The notes under the pieces: model-generated
Database searches by the model: none
Told to the model about the DNA's origin: nothing
Seen by the model: only the letters and a program-made list of their open reading frames with translations
Made by a program: the position numbers and the translations under genes
Origin: Oceanimonas aquatica
GTDB lineage: Bacteria > Pseudomonadota > Gammaproteobacteria > Enterobacterales > Aeromonadaceae
Length of the DNA: 64,000 nt
NCBI RefSeq assembly: GCF_030732065.1
Contig: NZ_JAVBHX010000008.1
Location: 62,001-126,000, forward strand
Reading direction: 5' to 3'
Shown: positions 1 to 10,173 of the stretch, one piece after another
Position numbering within the stretch: position 1 is the first letter of the stretch
How the letters are laid out: every line of letters starts with the position of its first letter

Positions 1-398
1 AGTTCGGTAATGCGTTCGATGCCGCTGTCGAGGTAAATGGCGCCGATCAGCGCCTCTACCGCATCGGCCAGAATCGACTCCCGGCGGTAGCCGCCGCTTT
101 TCAGCTCGCCGGGCCCCAGGATCAGGTACTCACCCAGCTCAAAGGCCCGGGCCAGCTCGGCCAGGGTCTTTTCCCGCACCAGGGTCGCGCGCATGCGTGA
201 CATGTCGCCTTCGTTGACCTTGGGAAAACGGTGAAACAGGGCGTCGGCGATCACCATGCTGAGAATGGAGTCGCCGAGAAACTCCAGCCGCTCATTGTGG
301 CGGGAGCCGGCACTGCGGTGAGTCAGCGCCCGCACCAGCAGGGCCTCATCGTTAAAGGTATGACCCAGTTTTTTTTGCAGAGTATTCGGTTTTTTCAT
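1..398 (-). CDS. rnc: Ribonuclease III, N-terminal part (cut by window edge)
   Basis: Double-strand-specific endoribonuclease that processes rRNA precursors and structured mRNAs. About 132 codons are visible, starting [13 protein letters not shown], with the RNase III signature ERLEFLGDS near residues 37-45, which carries acidic metal-binding residues. The C-terminal dsRNA-binding domain lies outside the window. Its ATG overlaps the lepB stop codon by one base (TAATG), so translation is probably coupled. The order lepA-lepB-rnc is the same as in E. coli. Confidence 0.95.
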   Translation of the reverse strand, partial: MKKPNTLQKKLGHTFNDEALLVRALTHRSAGSRHNERLEFLGDSILSMVIADALFHRFPKVNEGDMSRMRATLVREKTLAELARAFELGEYLILGPGELKSGGYRRESILADAVEALIGAIYLDSGIERITE

Positions 399-1312
399 TA
401 ATGAATTGCGCCTATTCGGCTGAAACGCACATCGCTCGGCACCCACTCGGGCAGCCAGCTGTCGGCGTTGCGATCAAACTCAAAGCTTATCCAGATGGCG
501 ACCGCCTTGCCCACCAGATTGCCCTCAGGCACAAAGCCCCAGAAGCGGCTGTCGGTGCTGTTGTCGCGGTTGTCACCCATGGCGAAGTAGTGGCCTTCCG
601 GTACCACCCATTCGTTCAGGGCGGTGCCCGGCTGACGGTGATACATGGAGACCCGGTCCGGCAGCAGCGGATTTTGCAGAATATCATGGGGGCGCTCGGT
701 CAGGCTTTCCTGATAGCGGGCCAGCGGAATGCCCATCTGGGTAAACTCGCCGCTTTGCTCGAACTTCAGTGCCACCGGCGCATAACCGGGGCAGTCGTCG
801 CCGTCGCAGGCCGGCTTGATAAACAGCTGCTTGTCCCGGTACACGATGTGATCCCCGGGCAGACCGATCACCCGCTTGATGTAATCGATACGGGGATTTT
901 CCGGGTACTTGAACACCGCGATGTCGCCCCGCTCCGGCTTGCCGGTGGGAATGAGCGTGGTGTTGGTCACCGGCTCCTTCAGCCCGTAGGAGAATTTCTC
1001 CACCAGAATGAAGTCGCCTACCAGCAGGGTGGGCATCATGGAGCCGGACGGGATCTGAAACGGCTCATAGATAAAGGAACGCAGTACCAGCACCGCCGCG
1101 ATCACCGGAAAAATGGACCTGGCCTGCTCGATCCAGCCGGGGGTGGCCGCGGCTTTCGCCAGTGCCGCCGCATCCACCTTGTTGCCGTGGTTGGCTTGCG
1201 CCTCGGCCAGCCGGCGCCCGCGCTGGGGCGCCCAGATCCACTTGTCACAGGCCCAGATGATACCGGTGACCAGGGTCACCAGCACCAGGATCAGGGCAAA
1301 GGTACTTGCCAT
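398..1312 (-). CDS. lepB: Signal peptidase I
   Basis: Inner-membrane serine protease that removes signal peptides from exported proteins. The 304-residue protein begins with a hydrophobic segment (about residues 4-21), a cytoplasmic loop, and a second membrane segment (about 65-78). The nucleophile is Ser91 in [10 protein letters not shown] and the general base is Lys146 in [11 protein letters not shown], at the same positions as in E. coli LepB. The [12 protein letters not shown] box is also present. It lies 2 bp after lepA and overlaps the rnc start by 1 bp, in the sigma-E operon. Confidence 0.97.
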   Translation of the reverse strand: MASTFALILVLVTLVTGIIWACDKWIWAPQRGRRLAEAQANHGNKVDAAALAKAAATPGWIEQARSIFPVIAAVLVLRSFIYEPFQIPSGSMMPTLLVGDFILVEKFSYGLKEPVTNTTLIPTGKPERGDIAVFKYPENPRIDYIKRVIGLPGDHIVYRDKQLFIKPACDGDDCPGYAPVALKFEQSGEFTQMGIPLARYQESLTERPHDILQNPLLPDRVSMYHRQPGTALNEWVVPEGHYFAMGDNRDNSTDSRFWGFVPEGNLVGKAVAIWISFEFDRNADSWLPEWVPSDVRFSRIGAIH

Positions 1313-1314
1313 GG

Positions 1315-3111
1315 TTACTTGTCCTTACCGACGTGCAGAATGGCGAGGAAGGCATCCTGCGGAATATCCACCCGGCCCAGGGACTTCATGCGCTTCTTGC
1401 CTTCCTTCTGCTTGGCCAGCAGCTTTTTCTTACGGCTGACGTCACCGCCATAACACTTGGCGGTCACGTCCTTGCGCAGGGCCTTGACGGTGCTGCGGGC
1501 GATGATCTGGTTGCCGATGGCCGCCTGAATGGCGATATCGAACATCTGCCGCGGGATCAGCTCACGCATCTTCTCCACCAGCTGGCGGCCGCGGAACTGG
1601 GCGTTGTCCTTGTGGGTAATAATGGCTAGGGCATCCACCCGATCGCCGTTGATCATGATATCGAGGCGCACCATGTCGGCCGCTTCAAAGCGCTTGAAAC
1701 CGTAATCCAGCGAGGCATAGCCCCGGCTGGTGGACTTCAGGCGGTCAAAGAAGTCGAGCACCACTTCCGCCATGGGAATGTCGTAGGTCAGCGCCACCTG
1801 ATTGCCGTGATAAACCATGTTGGTCTGCACGCCCCGCTTTTCGATGCACAGGGTGATGACGTTGCCCAGGTATTCCTGAGGTACCAGAATATGGCACTCG
1901 GCGATGGGCTCGTGAATTTCCTCGATGTTGTTCACCGCCGGCAGCTGGGACGGACTGTCGATGTAGATCACCTCGCCGTCGGTCTTGACCACTTCGTACA
2001 CTACCGTGGGCGCCGTGGTGATCAGATCCAGATCGTATTCTCGCTCCAGGCGTTCCTGAATGATCTCCATGTGCAGCATGCCGAGGAAACCACAGCGGAA
2101 GCCAAAGCCCAGGGCGTTGGAGGTTTCCGGCTCGTAGAACAGGGACGCATCGTTCAGTGCCAGCTTGTCGAGGGCGTCACGAAACGCCTCGTAGTCGTCG
2201 CTGGAGATGGGGAACAGGCCCGCGTACACCTGGGGCTTGACCTTCTGGAAGCCGGGCAGGGCCTTTTCCGCACCGTGCTTGGCATGGGTCAGGGTATCAC
2301 CCACGGGCGCACCGTGAATGTCCTTGATGCCGCACACCACCCAGCCCACTTCGCCGCAGTTGAGACCGTCGGTGTCCTTTTGCTTGGGGGTAAAGATGCC
2401 GATGCGATCCACGCCCCAGACCTGGCCGGTGCTCATCACCTTGATCTTGTCGTTCTTCTTCAGGCTGCCGTGCTTGATGCGCACCAGTGACACCACCCCC
2501 AGATAGGGGTCGAACCAGGAGTCGATGATCAGCGCCTGCAGCGGGGCTTCGGGGTCCCCTTCCGGCGACGGAATCTTCTGGACGATGGTTTCCAGCACCT
2601 GATCCACACCCAGGCCGGTCTTGGCGGAGCAGCGCACCGCGTCGATAGCGTCGATGCCGACGATGTCTTCAATCTCTTCGGCCACCCGCTCCGGCTCGGC
2701 CTGGGGCAGGTCGATCTTGTTCAGTACCGGCACCACTTCCAGGTTCATGTCCAGGGCGGTGTAACAGTTGGCCAGAGTCTGTGCCTCAACCCCCTGACCG
2801 GCGTCCACCACCAGCAGCGCCCCTTCACAGGCGGCCAGCGAGCGGGATACCTCGTAGGAGAAGTCCACGTGCCCGGGCGTATCGATGAAGTTGAGCTGGT
2901 ACTGATTGCCGTCCTGCGCCTGGTAGTTCAGGGTCACACTCTGGGCCTTGATGGTAATGCCGCGCTCGCGCTCCAGATCCATGGAGTCGAGTACCTGCTG
3001 CTGCATTTCCCTATCGGTGAGGCCGCCACATACCTGGATCAGGCGATCGGACAGGGTCGATTTGCCGTGGTCGATGTGAGCGATGACGGAGAAATTACGA
3101 ATATGCTTCAT
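1315..3111 (-). CDS. lepA: Elongation factor 4 (LepA GTPase)
   Basis: Ribosome-associated translational GTPase related to EF-G; known roles are in back-translocation and in ribosome assembly or initiation. The 598-residue length matches E. coli LepA (599). The P-loop is AHIDHGKST (residues 11-19), the G3 motif is DTPGH (about 77-81), and the G4 motif is NKID (about 131-134). The LepA-specific C-terminal domain with the basic [12 protein letters not shown] tail is intact. It lies between rseC and lepB; 87 bp separate it from rseC. Confidence 0.98.
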   Translation of the reverse strand: MKHIRNFSVIAHIDHGKSTLSDRLIQVCGGLTDREMQQQVLDSMDLERERGITIKAQSVTLNYQAQDGNQYQLNFIDTPGHVDFSYEVSRSLAACEGALLVVDAGQGVEAQTLANCYTALDMNLEVVPVLNKIDLPQAEPERVAEEIEDIVGIDAIDAVRCSAKTGLGVDQVLETIVQKIPSPEGDPEAPLQALIIDSWFDPYLGVVSLVRIKHGSLKKNDKIKVMSTGQVWGVDRIGIFTPKQKDTDGLNCGEVGWVVCGIKDIHGAPVGDTLTHAKHGAEKALPGFQKVKPQVYAGLFPISSDDYEAFRDALDKLALNDASLFYEPETSNALGFGFRCGFLGMLHMEIIQERLEREYDLDLITTAPTVVYEVVKTDGEVIYIDSPSQLPAVNNIEEIHEPIAECHILVPQEYLGNVITLCIEKRGVQTNMVYHGNQVALTYDIPMAEVVLDFFDRLKSTSRGYASLDYGFKRFEAADMVRLDIMINGDRVDALAIITHKDNAQFRGRQLVEKMRELIPRQMFDIAIQAAIGNQIIARSTVKALRKDVTAKCYGGDVSRKKKLLAKQKEGKKRMKSLGRVDIPQDAFLAILHVGKDK

Positions 3112-3198
3112 GATGCGATAAGGCGTCCGTAGTCAATGGCGACAATAAAGGCGAGATTCTACCGGATTCGCGGCACAGTGACCAATCCTTAGTCGGGA

Positions 3199-3639
3199 CT
3201 AATCGGCACGGGCCACCGGGAGCAGCGATCCGAGGATCACCGGCTGATCATGGCCACGACGGCGGGACAGCCGGGATGCCAAGGCAAAGCCCAGCCCACC
3301 ACCGGCCAATGCTCCGACTATGCTGGCCCCCTCACCCAGCCCGGCCCAGCCGGCCACCAGGCCGCCCGTCAGCAGGCACAACAACGGCAGCAGATAAACC
3401 AGCAGGGCACCGGTGATCAGACTCTGTTCGGGAATGCCGATGCGCACTTGCTGCCCGGGCTGGAGTGTCAGCTCGGTGGCAATCACAAAGCGGTGATCCC
3501 GCCCCGGCAGGGCCTTTGACACCAGGCCGGTACCGCAGGTGCTGCTTTGCCGGCACTGACCGCAGGCCGACTTGCTGAAGCAACTGACTTCCACCCGGCC
3601 GTCATGCACGGCGGTGACGGTGGCGATCTCCTCAATCAT
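3199..3639 (-). CDS. rseC: SoxR-reducing / sigma-E modulator RseC
   Basis: Small inner-membrane protein of the RseC/MucC family. In E. coli it modulates sigma-E activity mildly, and RseC also belongs to the Rsx system that reduces SoxR. I chose the ATG at 3639 (MIEEIATV), which gives 146 residues; a longer reading runs into rseB. Four cysteines (20, 26, 29, 35) form a ferredoxin-like cluster, followed by two membrane segments (about residues 80-104 and 108-126). The start overlaps the rseB stop by 8 bp (ATGATTGA). Confidence 0.93.
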   Translation of the reverse strand: MIEEIATVTAVHDGRVEVSCFSKSACGQCRQSSTCGTGLVSKALPGRDHRFVIATELTLQPGQQVRIGIPEQSLITGALLVYLLPLLCLLTGGLVAGWAGLGEGASIVGALAGGGLGFALASRLSRRRGHDQPVILGSLLPVARAD

Positions 3640-4618
3640 TATTGGCTCCGTCTGCCTCGCTGGGAATGACCGATTCGGCAATGCGCCGGGCGATGTCGGC
3701 AGGCACGTCGCCCACCACGGTGACTTCCACCCGCCCCGGGCTGACCAGACTGACCAAGTGAGTGGCGCCCTGGCGCACCAGCTGCTGACGAGGCTCGCTG
3801 ATTTGGGTCTCGGCCACATAGACGGAGACATCCACCATACCGTTGGACGCCATCAGGTAGTCTACCGGCTGCTCGGTGAGCGGCAGCCGGTGGCGGTTCT
3901 GGGCACGCACCTCAAAGCCGGCCGGCAGCCAGTCCGCCCGCCAGGACGCCTGTGGCTCGGGAGCCGACTGTACCTCGGCCAGGGGCATGGCGGGGGGCAG
4001 ACGAATCTCCTGCAATTCCTGCAGCAACGGCGCCGGGGCTTCGCTGATGGTCAGCGCCACCCCCATGCTCTGAGCCACCAGGGTAGCTTCATGATCCAGG
4101 GTATCGAGACGCAGCAACAGACCGGTCTGCTGATCCAGCCAGAGCACATAGCCATAACAGTGCTCGGCTTTTGGCAACAGCCGCACCAGGTTGGCGGCAC
4201 GACCCAGCACCCGGCTGCGCCCGGCGATCACCGCTTCATAATGTTCAAGCACATGCTCAAGGGGCAGCAGCTGCACGCGGGTAAACAGTCCCGGCAGGCG
4301 GGAGTCCCGCAGGGTGTAACCTTCGGGGCCATAGTCAAAGAAGCTGGTTTCGTCGTCACGCTGCACAAATTCCCGGGGGCGACCGTTCAGGTGCAGCAGG
4401 TGGGTCAGGGCCTGGCCATCGAGGTGGCCCCGGGTCAGGCGCTTGGGCTCGGGCTCGCCGATGCCCGACTCCACCAGGGTCAGCTCAAAATTCATCTCCC
4501 CGTAGGCCTGCTGCATACGTTGCAACAGTTGCACCGGGTCGCCTTCCATAGTGGCCCTGGCGGGCCATGCCATCACCAGCAGCACAAGCAGTGCCGCTCG
4601 CAGTCCGTGATAGATCAA
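3632..4618 (-). CDS. rseB: Periplasmic sigma-E regulator RseB (TTG start)
   Basis: Periplasmic partner of RseA that shields it from DegS cleavage until off-pathway LPS accumulates. The 328 residues include a signal peptide (MIYHGLRAALLVLLVMAWPARA) and the MucB/RseB lipoprotein-like fold. The start is a TTG at 4618: GAGG overlaps the rseA stop about 10 bases upstream, and the next ATG would delete the signal peptide. rseA lies 12 bp upstream, and the 3' end overlaps rseC. Confidence 0.93.
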   Translation of the reverse strand: MIYHGLRAALLVLLVMAWPARATMEGDPVQLLQRMQQAYGEMNFELTLVESGIGEPEPKRLTRGHLDGQALTHLLHLNGRPREFVQRDDETSFFDYGPEGYTLRDSRLPGLFTRVQLLPLEHVLEHYEAVIAGRSRVLGRAANLVRLLPKAEHCYGYVLWLDQQTGLLLRLDTLDHEATLVAQSMGVALTISEAPAPLLQELQEIRLPPAMPLAEVQSAPEPQASWRADWLPAGFEVRAQNRHRLPLTEQPVDYLMASNGMVDVSVYVAETQISEPRQQLVRQGATHLVSLVSPGRVEVTVVGDVPADIARRIAESVIPSEADGANND

Positions 4619-4630
4619 GAAGCCGCTACC

Positions 4631-5188
4631 TCAGTTCTGGTTCTGACGCAGCCGTTGCTGCAGTTCATGGTCCATCAGCAGGGCGTTGATGCGCCGCTCC
4701 TGTTCCAACAATTTCTGTTCAGTGGCCCGCTGCTGAGCGTCATTCTGGTAGTTCAGGCTCACCGGGGCAGCCCCGCCGCTCAGGGGCACGGTATTCAGCA
4801 CCGGCGACTGCATGGCCGAAGGCTGACTGTAGTGCTGCACGCCAAAGATCACGGCCGCCGACACCGAAGCGGCAATGGCGAACTGTCCCGCATGGCGCAG
4901 GGCCGGCCCGACTCGCCCGAACAGCGGCCGCACCACTCTGGACGACGCCGGCTCGGCGGCGTTGTCGTTGGCGGCCGTCAGCGGCGCTTCCTGCTCCAGC
5001 GCGGCCATGACGCCGTCGCTCAGATCGAACGGCAAGCGTTCGGGCAGTTCGTTGCGTAGGGCGTCGCCGTAAAGGTGATAGCGGCCAAACGTATCGGCCA
5101 GCTCCTTGTTGTTGGCAACGTCCTCCAGCAACACCCTGTCCTGAATTTCTCCGTCTACCAGTGCCGATATTTGTTCTTTGTTAGCCAT
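4631..5188 (-). CDS. rseA: Anti-sigma-E factor RseA
   Basis: Single-pass inner-membrane protein whose cytoplasmic N-terminus binds and inhibits RpoE; DegS and RseP cleave it during envelope stress. The 185 residues (E. coli 216) begin MANKEQISALVDGE, typical of the anti-sigma domain. One membrane helix lies at about residues 103-121 (FAIAASVSAAVIFGVQHY). A periplasmic Gln-rich tail ends QQRLRQNQN. It starts 13 bp after the rpoE stop. Confidence 0.95.
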   Translation of the reverse strand: MANKEQISALVDGEIQDRVLLEDVANNKELADTFGRYHLYGDALRNELPERLPFDLSDGVMAALEQEAPLTAANDNAAEPASSRVVRPLFGRVGPALRHAGQFAIAASVSAAVIFGVQHYSQPSAMQSPVLNTVPLSGGAAPVSLNYQNDAQQRATEQKLLEQERRINALLMDHELQQRLRQNQN

Positions 5189-5201
5189 AACACTTCCCCG
5201 T

Positions 5202-5780
5202 TCAACTCCGAAGCAAGGGGGTCACCCGCTTGTCAATCGCTTCCCGAGCCCGAAAAATGCGTGAGCGTACGGTTCCCACCGGGCACTCCATGACACTCGC
5301 AATGTCTTCGTAGCTCATCCCTTCCAGTTCCCGCAGTGTGATTGCCGTTTTCAGATCGTCCGGCAGGCTGTCTATGGTGTCATACACGGCCCGACGGATT
5401 TCCTCGGTCAGCATCAGGCTTTCCGGCGAGGCCAGCTCCTTGAGGGCATCGCCGCCACCGTAATATTCGGCGTCATCCACTTCCACATCCGAACCCGGCG
5501 GGCGCCGCCGCTGCGACACCAGGTGGTTCTTGGCGGTATTGACCGCGATGCGATACAGCCAGGTGAAAAAGGCACTGTCACCACGAAAACCGGGCAATGC
5601 CCGATAGGCCTTGATAAAGGCCTCCTGGGTTACATCGGGTACGTCTCCTGGGTTGGACACGTAACGGGACACCAGGTTCGCCACTTTATACTGATATTTT
5701 TTCACCAGCAGGTTGTACGCATTCTTGTCGCCCCGCTGAACCCGCTCGATCAATTGCTGATCCGTCAAATTTTCGCTCAT
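5202..5780 (-). CDS. rpoE: Envelope-stress sigma factor sigma-E
   Basis: ECF sigma factor directing transcription of genes that repair the outer membrane. I chose the ATG at 5780 (MSENLTDQQLIERVQ), giving 192 residues, close to the E. coli protein; an in-frame upstream extension has no family support. Region 2 includes DVTQEAFIKAYRALPGFRGD and FFTWLYRIAVNTAKN; region 4 has the helix-turn-helix MSYEDIASVMECPVGTVRSR. It heads the rse-lepA-lepB-rnc operon and is divergent from nadB, as in E. coli. Confidence 0.98.
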   Translation of the reverse strand: MSENLTDQQLIERVQRGDKNAYNLLVKKYQYKVANLVSRYVSNPGDVPDVTQEAFIKAYRALPGFRGDSAFFTWLYRIAVNTAKNHLVSQRRRPPGSDVEVDDAEYYGGGDALKELASPESLMLTEEIRRAVYDTIDSLPDDLKTAITLRELEGMSYEDIASVMECPVGTVRSRIFRAREAIDKRVTPLLRS

Positions 5781-5843
5781 ACGAGCCGCGTACCCTCCGA
5801 TTCTTCCGGTGTCTGACCACCAGCCCGTCACAAGCGTACCTTA

Positions 5844-5870
5844 ATGGACTTCAAAGGCGGGAAAAAGTTC
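5844..5870 (-). promoter_or_regulatory. Possible sigma-E autoregulatory promoter of rpoE
   Basis: On the minus strand, AGAACTTTTT (box GAACTT at 5870-5865) matches the sigma-E -35 consensus. After 16 bases the sequence TCCAT fits only the first two bases of the TCAAA/TCTGA -10. rpoE is autoregulated by sigma-E in E. coli, which supports the reading; the weak -10 lowers confidence. Confidence 0.4.
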
Positions 5871-5961
5871 TGAACTCATTTGGAAAAGCCAATTACGGCT
5901 GCGCGAACGGGGCGCATGGGATAACATGCAAAGACTCTCCATTTCGAGCCAATGATACTTT

Positions 5962-7587
5962 ATGAAGGATCCCGTTGAATACCTCTGCGACGTGCTCATC
6001 ATTGGCAGCGGTGCCGCCGGCCTGTCTCTGGCGTTGAAACTGGCCAGTCACGCGCGCGTGCACGTGCTGTGCAAAGGACCGCTCGCCGAAGGAGCCACCC
6101 TCTATGCTCAGGGCGGCATTGCCGCCGTCTTTGATGAAACCGACAGCATCGAGTCCCACGTGGCCGATACCCTGATCGCCGGCGCCGGCCTGTGCGATGA
6201 AGACGTGGTGGAATTTACCGCCCGCAACGCCCCCGATGCCATTCAGTGGTTAATCGGCCAGGGCGTGCCCTTTGATACCGAAGAATCGGCACAGGGTGAG
6301 CCCAGTTACCACCTGACCCGGGAAGGCGGCCACAGCCACCGGCGTATTTTTCACGCCGCCGACGCCACCGGAAAGGCGGTGCAGACCACACTGATCGACC
6401 AAGTCAAACGCCACCCCAACATTCACGTGCTGGAGCGGGTCAACGCCCTGGATTTGATCACCAGCGCCAAGCTCGGCCTGCCCGGCAACCGAATACTGGG
6501 TGCCTATGTGTGGAACCGCAACAAGGAGCGGGTGGAAACCGTGCGCGCCCGCTTCGTGGCCATGGCCACCGGCGGCGCCTCCAAGGTCTACCAGTACACT
6601 TCCAACCCGGATGTCAGCTCCGGCGACGGCATAGCCATGGCCTGGCGGGCCGGCTGCCGGGTGGCCAACATGGAATTCAACCAGTTTCATCCCACCAGCC
6701 TGTATCACCCGGACGATAACAACTTTCTGCTCACCGAAGCCCTGCGCGGCGAAGGCGCCCGCCTGCTGCGCCCGGACGGCAGCCGCTTTATGCCCGACTT
6801 CGACGAGCGCGGCGAGCTGGCGCCCCGGGACATAGTAGCCCGGGCCATCGACCATGAAATGAAGCGCCTGGGCGCCGACTGCATGTACCTCGATATCAGC
6901 CACCAGCCCGCCGATTTCATCATCAAGCACTTTCCCACCATTTACGAGCGTTGCCTCAAGGTGGGCATCGATATCACCAAACAGGCCATGCCGGTGGTGC
7001 CCGCCGCCCACTATACCTGCGGCGGTGTCATGGTCGACCGCCAGGGCCGCACCGACATCGACGGCCTCTATGCCATTGGCGAGGTGTCCTACACCGGCCT
7101 GCACGGCGCCAACCGCATGGCGTCCAACTCGTTGCTGGAATGCATCGTGTTTGCCCGCGCCGCCGGCGAGCACATGCTGGCCAACCTCGCCACCACCCCG
7201 GAGCCGCCCATGCTGCCGCTGTGGGATGAAAGCAAGGTGACCAACTCGGACGAGGAAGTGGTGATCCACCACAACTGGCATGAGTTGCGGCTGTTTATGT
7301 GGGACTATGTGGGCATAGTGCGCTCCAACAAGCGGCTGGAGCGGGCCAAGCGCCGCATCGAGCTGTTGCAGCAGGAAATTCAGGAGTATTACGCCAACTT
7401 CCGCGTCAGCAACAACCTGCTGGAATTGCGTAACCTGGTGCAGGTGGCCGAGCTGATCGTGATGTCGGCCATGGAGCGCAAGGAGTCCCGCGGACTGCAT
7501 TACACCCTGGACTACCCGGAGCAGCAGGACCAGCCCCAGCCTACCGTGCTCACCCCCGCCAACTACCGTCGTCGTCAGCCGGCGTAA
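5962..7587 (+). CDS. nadB: L-aspartate oxidase
   Basis: FAD enzyme that oxidises L-aspartate to iminoaspartate, the first step of de novo NAD synthesis. The 541 residues match E. coli (540). The FAD-binding motif GSGAAGL lies at residues 15-21, followed by [14 protein letters not shown] and the substrate-site region [12 protein letters not shown]-like sequence (about 113-123). Late motifs [18 protein letters not shown] and NSLLECIVF are typical. No strong ribosome-binding site is visible. The 3' end overlaps the convergent ygfX by 13 bp. Confidence 0.97.
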   Translation: MKDPVEYLCDVLIIGSGAAGLSLALKLASHARVHVLCKGPLAEGATLYAQGGIAAVFDETDSIESHVADTLIAGAGLCDEDVVEFTARNAPDAIQWLIGQGVPFDTEESAQGEPSYHLTREGGHSHRRIFHAADATGKAVQTTLIDQVKRHPNIHVLERVNALDLITSAKLGLPGNRILGAYVWNRNKERVETVRARFVAMATGGASKVYQYTSNPDVSSGDGIAMAWRAGCRVANMEFNQFHPTSLYHPDDNNFLLTEALRGEGARLLRPDGSRFMPDFDERGELAPRDIVARAIDHEMKRLGADCMYLDISHQPADFIIKHFPTIYERCLKVGIDITKQAMPVVPAAHYTCGGVMVDRQGRTDIDGLYAIGEVSYTGLHGANRMASNSLLECIVFARAAGEHMLANLATTPEPPMLPLWDESKVTNSDEEVVIHHNWHELRLFMWDYVGIVRSNKRLERAKRRIELLQQEIQEYYANFRVSNNLLELRNLVQVAELIVMSAMERKESRGLHYTLDYPEQQDQPQPTVLTPANYRRRQPA

Positions 7588-7958
7588 AGCAGTTGCCGTG
7601 TCAGGCGCCGGTACACGGCGTCGGGCACCGCATCCTGAAACAGCCACAGCGGCGGCCAGGGGTCACCCTTCAGTACCAGCAGCAAAAAGCCGGGCCCGGC
7701 CCGGCTGTGATGGGAAAGCTCGCCGCTGCGGCCGTTGAGGGTAAGCACACCGGCATTGAATTCGCCGCGAGGCCGGTAATACCGGCAGCGTCGCCACATC
7801 AGCATCACCGCCGGCAACCAGCCCAGCGCAAACCAGGGCAGACGGTCAACACTCAGCAACAGCGAGGCCGGCAGCCACAGGCCAAGCGCCAGCCCCAGTG
7901 CATACAACCGGTGCAGCCGTGAGGGATCAGCGTTGATTGCGAATCTGGTTGCGCTCAA
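7575..7958 (-). CDS. ygfX: YgfX/CptA-like inner-membrane protein (TTG start)
   Basis: A 127-residue membrane protein with two adjacent hydrophobic segments (about residues 20-35 and 41-54), followed by a soluble domain of the YgfX family. In E. coli the homologue is encoded just after sdhE and has been described as a toxin acting on cytoskeletal proteins; that role is not evident from sequence. The only usable start is TTG at 7958, overlapping sdhE by 32 bp, which implies coupling. The stop overlaps the nadB end. Confidence 0.75.
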   Translation of the reverse strand: MSATRFAINADPSRLHRLYALGLALGLWLPASLLLSVDRLPWFALGWLPAVMLMWRRCRYYRPRGEFNAGVLTLNGRSGELSHHSRAGPGFLLLVLKGDPWPPLWLFQDAVPDAVYRRLTRQLLYAG

Positions 7959-8190
7959 GAATGTAGTTCACCATGGCCTGCAGAGCGGCATCCTTGGAGC
8001 TGTCGTGGCCCATGAACCAGGCAAACAAATCCGGATCGTCACACTCCAGCAGGCGGCGGAAGGTGGCCTGTTGTGACTCATCAAGGGCGTCGTATTCGTG
8101 CTCCACAAAGGGCGCGAGAATGACATCCAGCTCCAGCATGCCCCGGCGGCATGCCCAGATCAGGCGGGGTTTGTCAGTGCTAGTGAGCAT
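7927..8190 (-). CDS. sdhE: FAD assembly factor SdhE
   Basis: Small cytoplasmic protein that promotes covalent FAD attachment to succinate dehydrogenase and fumarate reductase. The conserved RGxxE motif is RRGMLELD (about residues 16-23), followed by EHEYDALDESQQ and LLECDDPDLFAWFM. I chose the ATG at 8190 (MLTSTDK, 87 residues), which has GGAAG five bases upstream and matches E. coli length (88); earlier starts at 8202 and 8214 lack this spacing. It forms an operon with ygfX. Confidence 0.95.
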   Translation of the reverse strand: MLTSTDKPRLIWACRRGMLELDVILAPFVEHEYDALDESQQATFRRLLECDDPDLFAWFMGHDSSKDAALQAMVNYILERNQIRNQR

Positions 8191-8308
8191 GTCGGCTTCC
8201 ATGTAACAAAACAAAGCTCATGGTATAAGGTCGAATGAGTACTGACAAATAACTTGGCCGTCTTTACCATGAGGGTCACACTTTAAGAATGAAACAGAGG
8301 GTGTTCCC

Positions 8309-9211
8309 GTGTTTACCATCGCCTCTTCTCCAAAACTCTACCCGCTCACCGACCGGGCCGTTCTCAGCCTTACGGGTGACGAACGGGTCAAATATCTGCA
8401 GGGCCAGGTCACCTGTGACGTGGCCGCCCTCAGCCCCGGCGATGCCAGCCCCGGCGGCCATTGCGACAGCAAGGGCAAGCTGTGGGCCAGTTTCTGGCTG
8501 GCCAATCAGGGCGAACAGCTGCTGCTGGTACTGAATCAGTCGCTGATAGCGCGCCAGCTGCCGGAGCTGAAAAAGTTTGCCGTGTTCTCCAAAACCGATA
8601 TTGAAGAGGTGACCGGACAGTGGCAGGTATATGGCCTGGCCGGTGAAGGCCTGTCCCACTGGCTCAGCCATGAGGTGGGCGACGGCAATCTGTGGCAGGG
8701 TGGCGTGGTTATTCCGGTGGCCGCCGAGCATGCCCTGCTGGTATTGCCCAAAGACGCGACCCTGCCCGATCTGCCTCGTGGTGACGAGCAGGAATGGCAG
8801 GGGCTGATGATCCAGGCCGGCCTGCCGGACATGAGCGCCGAACACCAGGGCGAGTACATTCCGCAAATGCTTAACCTGCAGGCCATTGGCGGCATCAGCT
8901 TTAACAAGGGCTGCTACATGGGTCAGGAAACCGTGGCCCGGGCCAAGTATCGCGGCGCCAACAAAAAGGCCATGTTTATTCTCGAAGGCAAGGTTGAGAG
9001 TGAGGTGACCGTCAATCAGGATCTGGAGCTGCAGCTGGGCGACAACTGGCGCCGGGCCGGCACCGTGCTGAGCGTATGCCAGGATGGCAACCGCTGCCTG
9101 CTGACGTCGGTGCTCAACAAGGATCTGGACGCCGACACCGTGCTGCGCATCAAGGATCAACCCGACAGCCGGCTGCGGCTGCGGCCTCTGCCCTATCAGC
9201 TGGCCGACTGA
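8309..9211 (+). CDS. ygfZ: Folate-dependent Fe-S cluster repair protein YgfZ (GTG start)
   Basis: Tetrahydrofolate-binding protein that supports a subset of Fe-S enzymes such as MiaB. The GCV-T-like fold carries the diagnostic K-G-C-Y-x-G-Q-E motif at residues 200-207. The start is GTG at 8309 with GAGG about nine bases upstream; the protein is 300 residues. It is divergent from sdhE, as in E. coli, and its end overlaps the convergent LysR gene by 16 bp. Confidence 0.95.
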   Translation: MFTIASSPKLYPLTDRAVLSLTGDERVKYLQGQVTCDVAALSPGDASPGGHCDSKGKLWASFWLANQGEQLLLVLNQSLIARQLPELKKFAVFSKTDIEEVTGQWQVYGLAGEGLSHWLSHEVGDGNLWQGGVVIPVAAEHALLVLPKDATLPDLPRGDEQEWQGLMIQAGLPDMSAEHQGEYIPQMLNLQAIGGISFNKGCYMGQETVARAKYRGANKKAMFILEGKVESEVTVNQDLELQLGDNWRRAGTVLSVCQDGNRCLLTSVLNKDLDADTVLRIKDQPDSRLRLRPLPYQLAD

Positions 9212-10083
9212 GCAGCTCCGATCGCCGCCGCCTTCAACCAGGCGGCGGCCTTGCCCAGGGGCCGCTGCTTGTGCCACACCAACTCCAGTGCCACCGGCCA
9301 GTCCTGATCGTCAAACTCCAGCGCCGGCGTCACCAGGCCGCCACTGGCCAGGGCCTCGGCCACCACATGCCCGGGCACAAAGGCCCAGCCCAGGTTGCGC
9401 TGCACCAGCTCGACAATCACCCACTGGCTCTCTACCCACCAGACATCCGCCGCCACCCGCAAGCGGACCTTTTCTTCGCTGTCGTTACGGGTCGCCACCA
9501 TCAGCTGACGATAACGCTTGAGCTCTTCCCAGCCCACCCGCTGGCCGGCCAGAGCATGCTCGGGGGCGCACACCAGCTTTAACGGTACCCTGCCCAAAGC
9601 ATGAAAGTTCAGCGCCGAAGGCAGAATCTCCTGCCGCCACATGATGCCCAGATCCACACGCTCCTCCAGTACCATGCGACTGACATCTTCCATCAGCGGA
9701 AACAGCAGCTCCAGCTCAACGGATGGAAAGCGGCGGGCGAACTCGTCCATCAGGGCCCCCAGCTGTTCGGACGGATACAGCTCATCCACCGCCAGCACCA
9801 GCCGGCTTTCCACCCCTTCACCCAGGCTTTTGGCCACGCCGCGAAAGTGCTCGCACCGCTCCAGTATCACCCGGGCTTCCGCCAGCAAACGCTCTCCTTC
9901 CGGGGTCAGCCGGGGGTAGCGGCCGCTGCGCACAAACAGGGGGTTGTCGAGATCGATTTCCAGGTTGGCAACGGCAGTGCTGATCACCGATTGAGCCTTG
10001 CCCAGACGACGGGCCGCCGCCGAAAAGGAGCCGGTATCGACGGTCGCCACAAAGGCCTGTAACTGTTCCAGAGAAAAGCTCAT
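9196..10083 (-). CDS. LysR-type regulator, AceR-like by context
   Basis: A 295-residue LysR family protein. The N-terminal winged helix (about residues 3-62) contains FVATVDTGSFSAAARRLGKA and the recognition helix SVISTAVANLEIDL; the rest is a periplasmic-binding-like effector domain. It is divergently transcribed, with 90 bp between starts, from a PACE-family efflux gene. In Acinetobacter the efflux gene aceI is controlled by the divergent LysR gene aceR, so this is a likely local regulator. The ligand is unknown; polyamines or biocides are plausible. Confidence 0.85.
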   Translation of the reverse strand: MSFSLEQLQAFVATVDTGSFSAAARRLGKAQSVISTAVANLEIDLDNPLFVRSGRYPRLTPEGERLLAEARVILERCEHFRGVAKSLGEGVESRLVLAVDELYPSEQLGALMDEFARRFPSVELELLFPLMEDVSRMVLEERVDLGIMWRQEILPSALNFHALGRVPLKLVCAPEHALAGQRVGWEELKRYRQLMVATRNDSEEKVRLRVAADVWWVESQWVIVELVQRNLGWAFVPGHVVAEALASGGLVTPALEFDDQDWPVALELVWHKQRPLGKAAAWLKAAAIGAAQSAS

Positions 10084-10173
10084 CTATCCAGCAAACCGAT
10101 ACTTACCAACTTTATCGACAAACAATAGCAGATAGAATGACATGCTGAATATGCATTTGTTGAAGGAGTTTTT